Both the position numbers and the translations under genes were made by a program. The notes below the pieces were generated by a model. That model was not told the DNA's origin and did no database searches. It saw only the letters and a list, made by a program, of their open reading frames with translations. Of a stretch of DNA of 14,027 bases, positions 13,905 to 14,027 are shown one piece after another (positions within the stretch are counted from its first letter, which is position 1; each line of letters starts with the position of its first letter). Source of the stretch: JAJXYN01 sp964532735 (GTDB taxonomy: Bacteria; Patescibacteriota; Patescibacteriia; JAGPKW01). The stretch is taken from contig CAZHKK010000014.1 in assembly GCA_964532735.1 (NCBI GenBank), forward strand, positions 1 to 14,027, written 5' to 3'.

Positions 13905-13979
13905 TGGGGAATCGCCAAGTGGTAAGGCTCCGGCCTTTGGAGCCGGCATGCGTAGGTTCGAATCCTACTTCCCCAGCCA
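13905..13979 (+). tRNA. tRNA-Gln(UUG)
   Basis: A full cloverleaf can be drawn: acceptor TGGGGAA / TTCCCCA, D stem GCC / GGC, anticodon stem CCGGC / GCCGG with loop CTTTGGA, and T stem GTAGG / CCTAC with loop TTCGAAT. The anticodon at 13937-13939 is TTG, reading CAA (and CAG by wobble), so it carries glutamine. The discriminator is G and CCA is encoded (13977-13979), giving 75 nt. The U1-A72 start of the acceptor is characteristic of tRNA-Gln. It has its own promoter and no other tRNA follows within the window. Confidence 0.96.
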
Positions 13980-14001
13980 TCCTTCGCACAGCTACGGCTG
14001 G
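13973..14001. repeat. GC-rich inverted repeat overlapping the tRNA 3' end
   Basis: CCAGCC, the last bases of the tRNA including part of CCA, is matched by GGCTGG at 13996-14001, with CCTTCGC and GCTACGG-type sequence between. The DNA from 13980 to the window end is clearly GC-richer than the rest. It resembles, from memory, the short palindromes found after tRNA genes in some Patescibacteria genomes. It could fold as a 3' trailer or be a repeated element; the window ends too soon to tell. Confidence 0.45.
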
Positions 14002-14027
14002 CGATGCCAATTTGAGAGATAGACCGT

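Noticed and set aside
13795..14026. CGGTCT and AGACCG as flanking inverted repeats around the tRNA region
   Set aside because: Six bases is within chance, and neighbouring bases do not extend the match.
1..14027. Alternative genetic code (TGA as Gly or Trp)
   Set aside because: All long genes are free of internal TGA and use GGN and TGG normally, so the standard code fits.
1..14027. CRISPR arrays, insertion sequences, transposase or integrase genes
   Set aside because: No regularly spaced repeats and no such genes were found in the window.

Overview
The window looks like chromosome from a reduced, very A+T-rich bacterium that uses the standard genetic code. Every long gene runs through many TGG and GGN codons without an internal TGA. 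All stops are TAA except one TAG and one TGA, and that TGA is followed at once by an in-frame TAA. Compact gene packing, short AT-rich leaders almost without Shine-Dalgarno motifs, and a glycan cassette sitting directly behind argS and a clamp-loader gene suggest a Patescibacteria (CPR) member, perhaps of the Parcubacteria type. This lineage call is inference; no 16S gene is present.

Left block (1-3502). dnaJ on the + strand converges, through one shared hairpin terminator, on a minus-strand translation block. Read in the direction of transcription that block is: an unidentified structured RNA, smpB, tmRNA (ssrA), infC, rpmI (L35) and rplT (L20). smpB, ssrA and the unidentified RNA each have a recognisable -35/-10 promoter. 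The ssrA and unidentified-RNA promoters are nearly the same type (TTGCAC or TTGCAT, 17-nt spacer, TATAAT).

Middle (3503-4352). A start-less 58-residue C-terminal remnant of a SAM-dependent methyltransferase is followed by a small single-gene unit. That unit codes for an unrecognised 152-residue protein, with its own promoter, the only strong Shine-Dalgarno (GGAGG) seen in the window, and its own intrinsic terminator.

Right block (4355-13752). A promoter precedes eight tightly spaced + strand genes (gaps 1-32 nt): argS, holB (delta prime), a lipoprotein beta-propeller, an S11 D,D-carboxypeptidase, a polysaccharide/lipid flippase, two GT2 glycosyltransferases and a Wzy-like polymerase. Together they combine housekeeping functions with envelope glycan assembly: precursor assembly by the glycosyltransferases, export by the flippase, polymerisation outside, and peptidoglycan trimming. 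The run ends in a perfect hairpin overlapping the last codons. After it come a second hairpin, a strong promoter and tRNA-Gln(UUG), whose 3' end abuts a GC-rich stretch unlike the rest of the window.

The most interesting unexplained element is the roughly 158-nt minus-strand RNA at about 3345-3502. It has a 24-position closing stem and an apparently exposed CCTCCTCC sequence resembling the 16S anti-Shine-Dalgarno.
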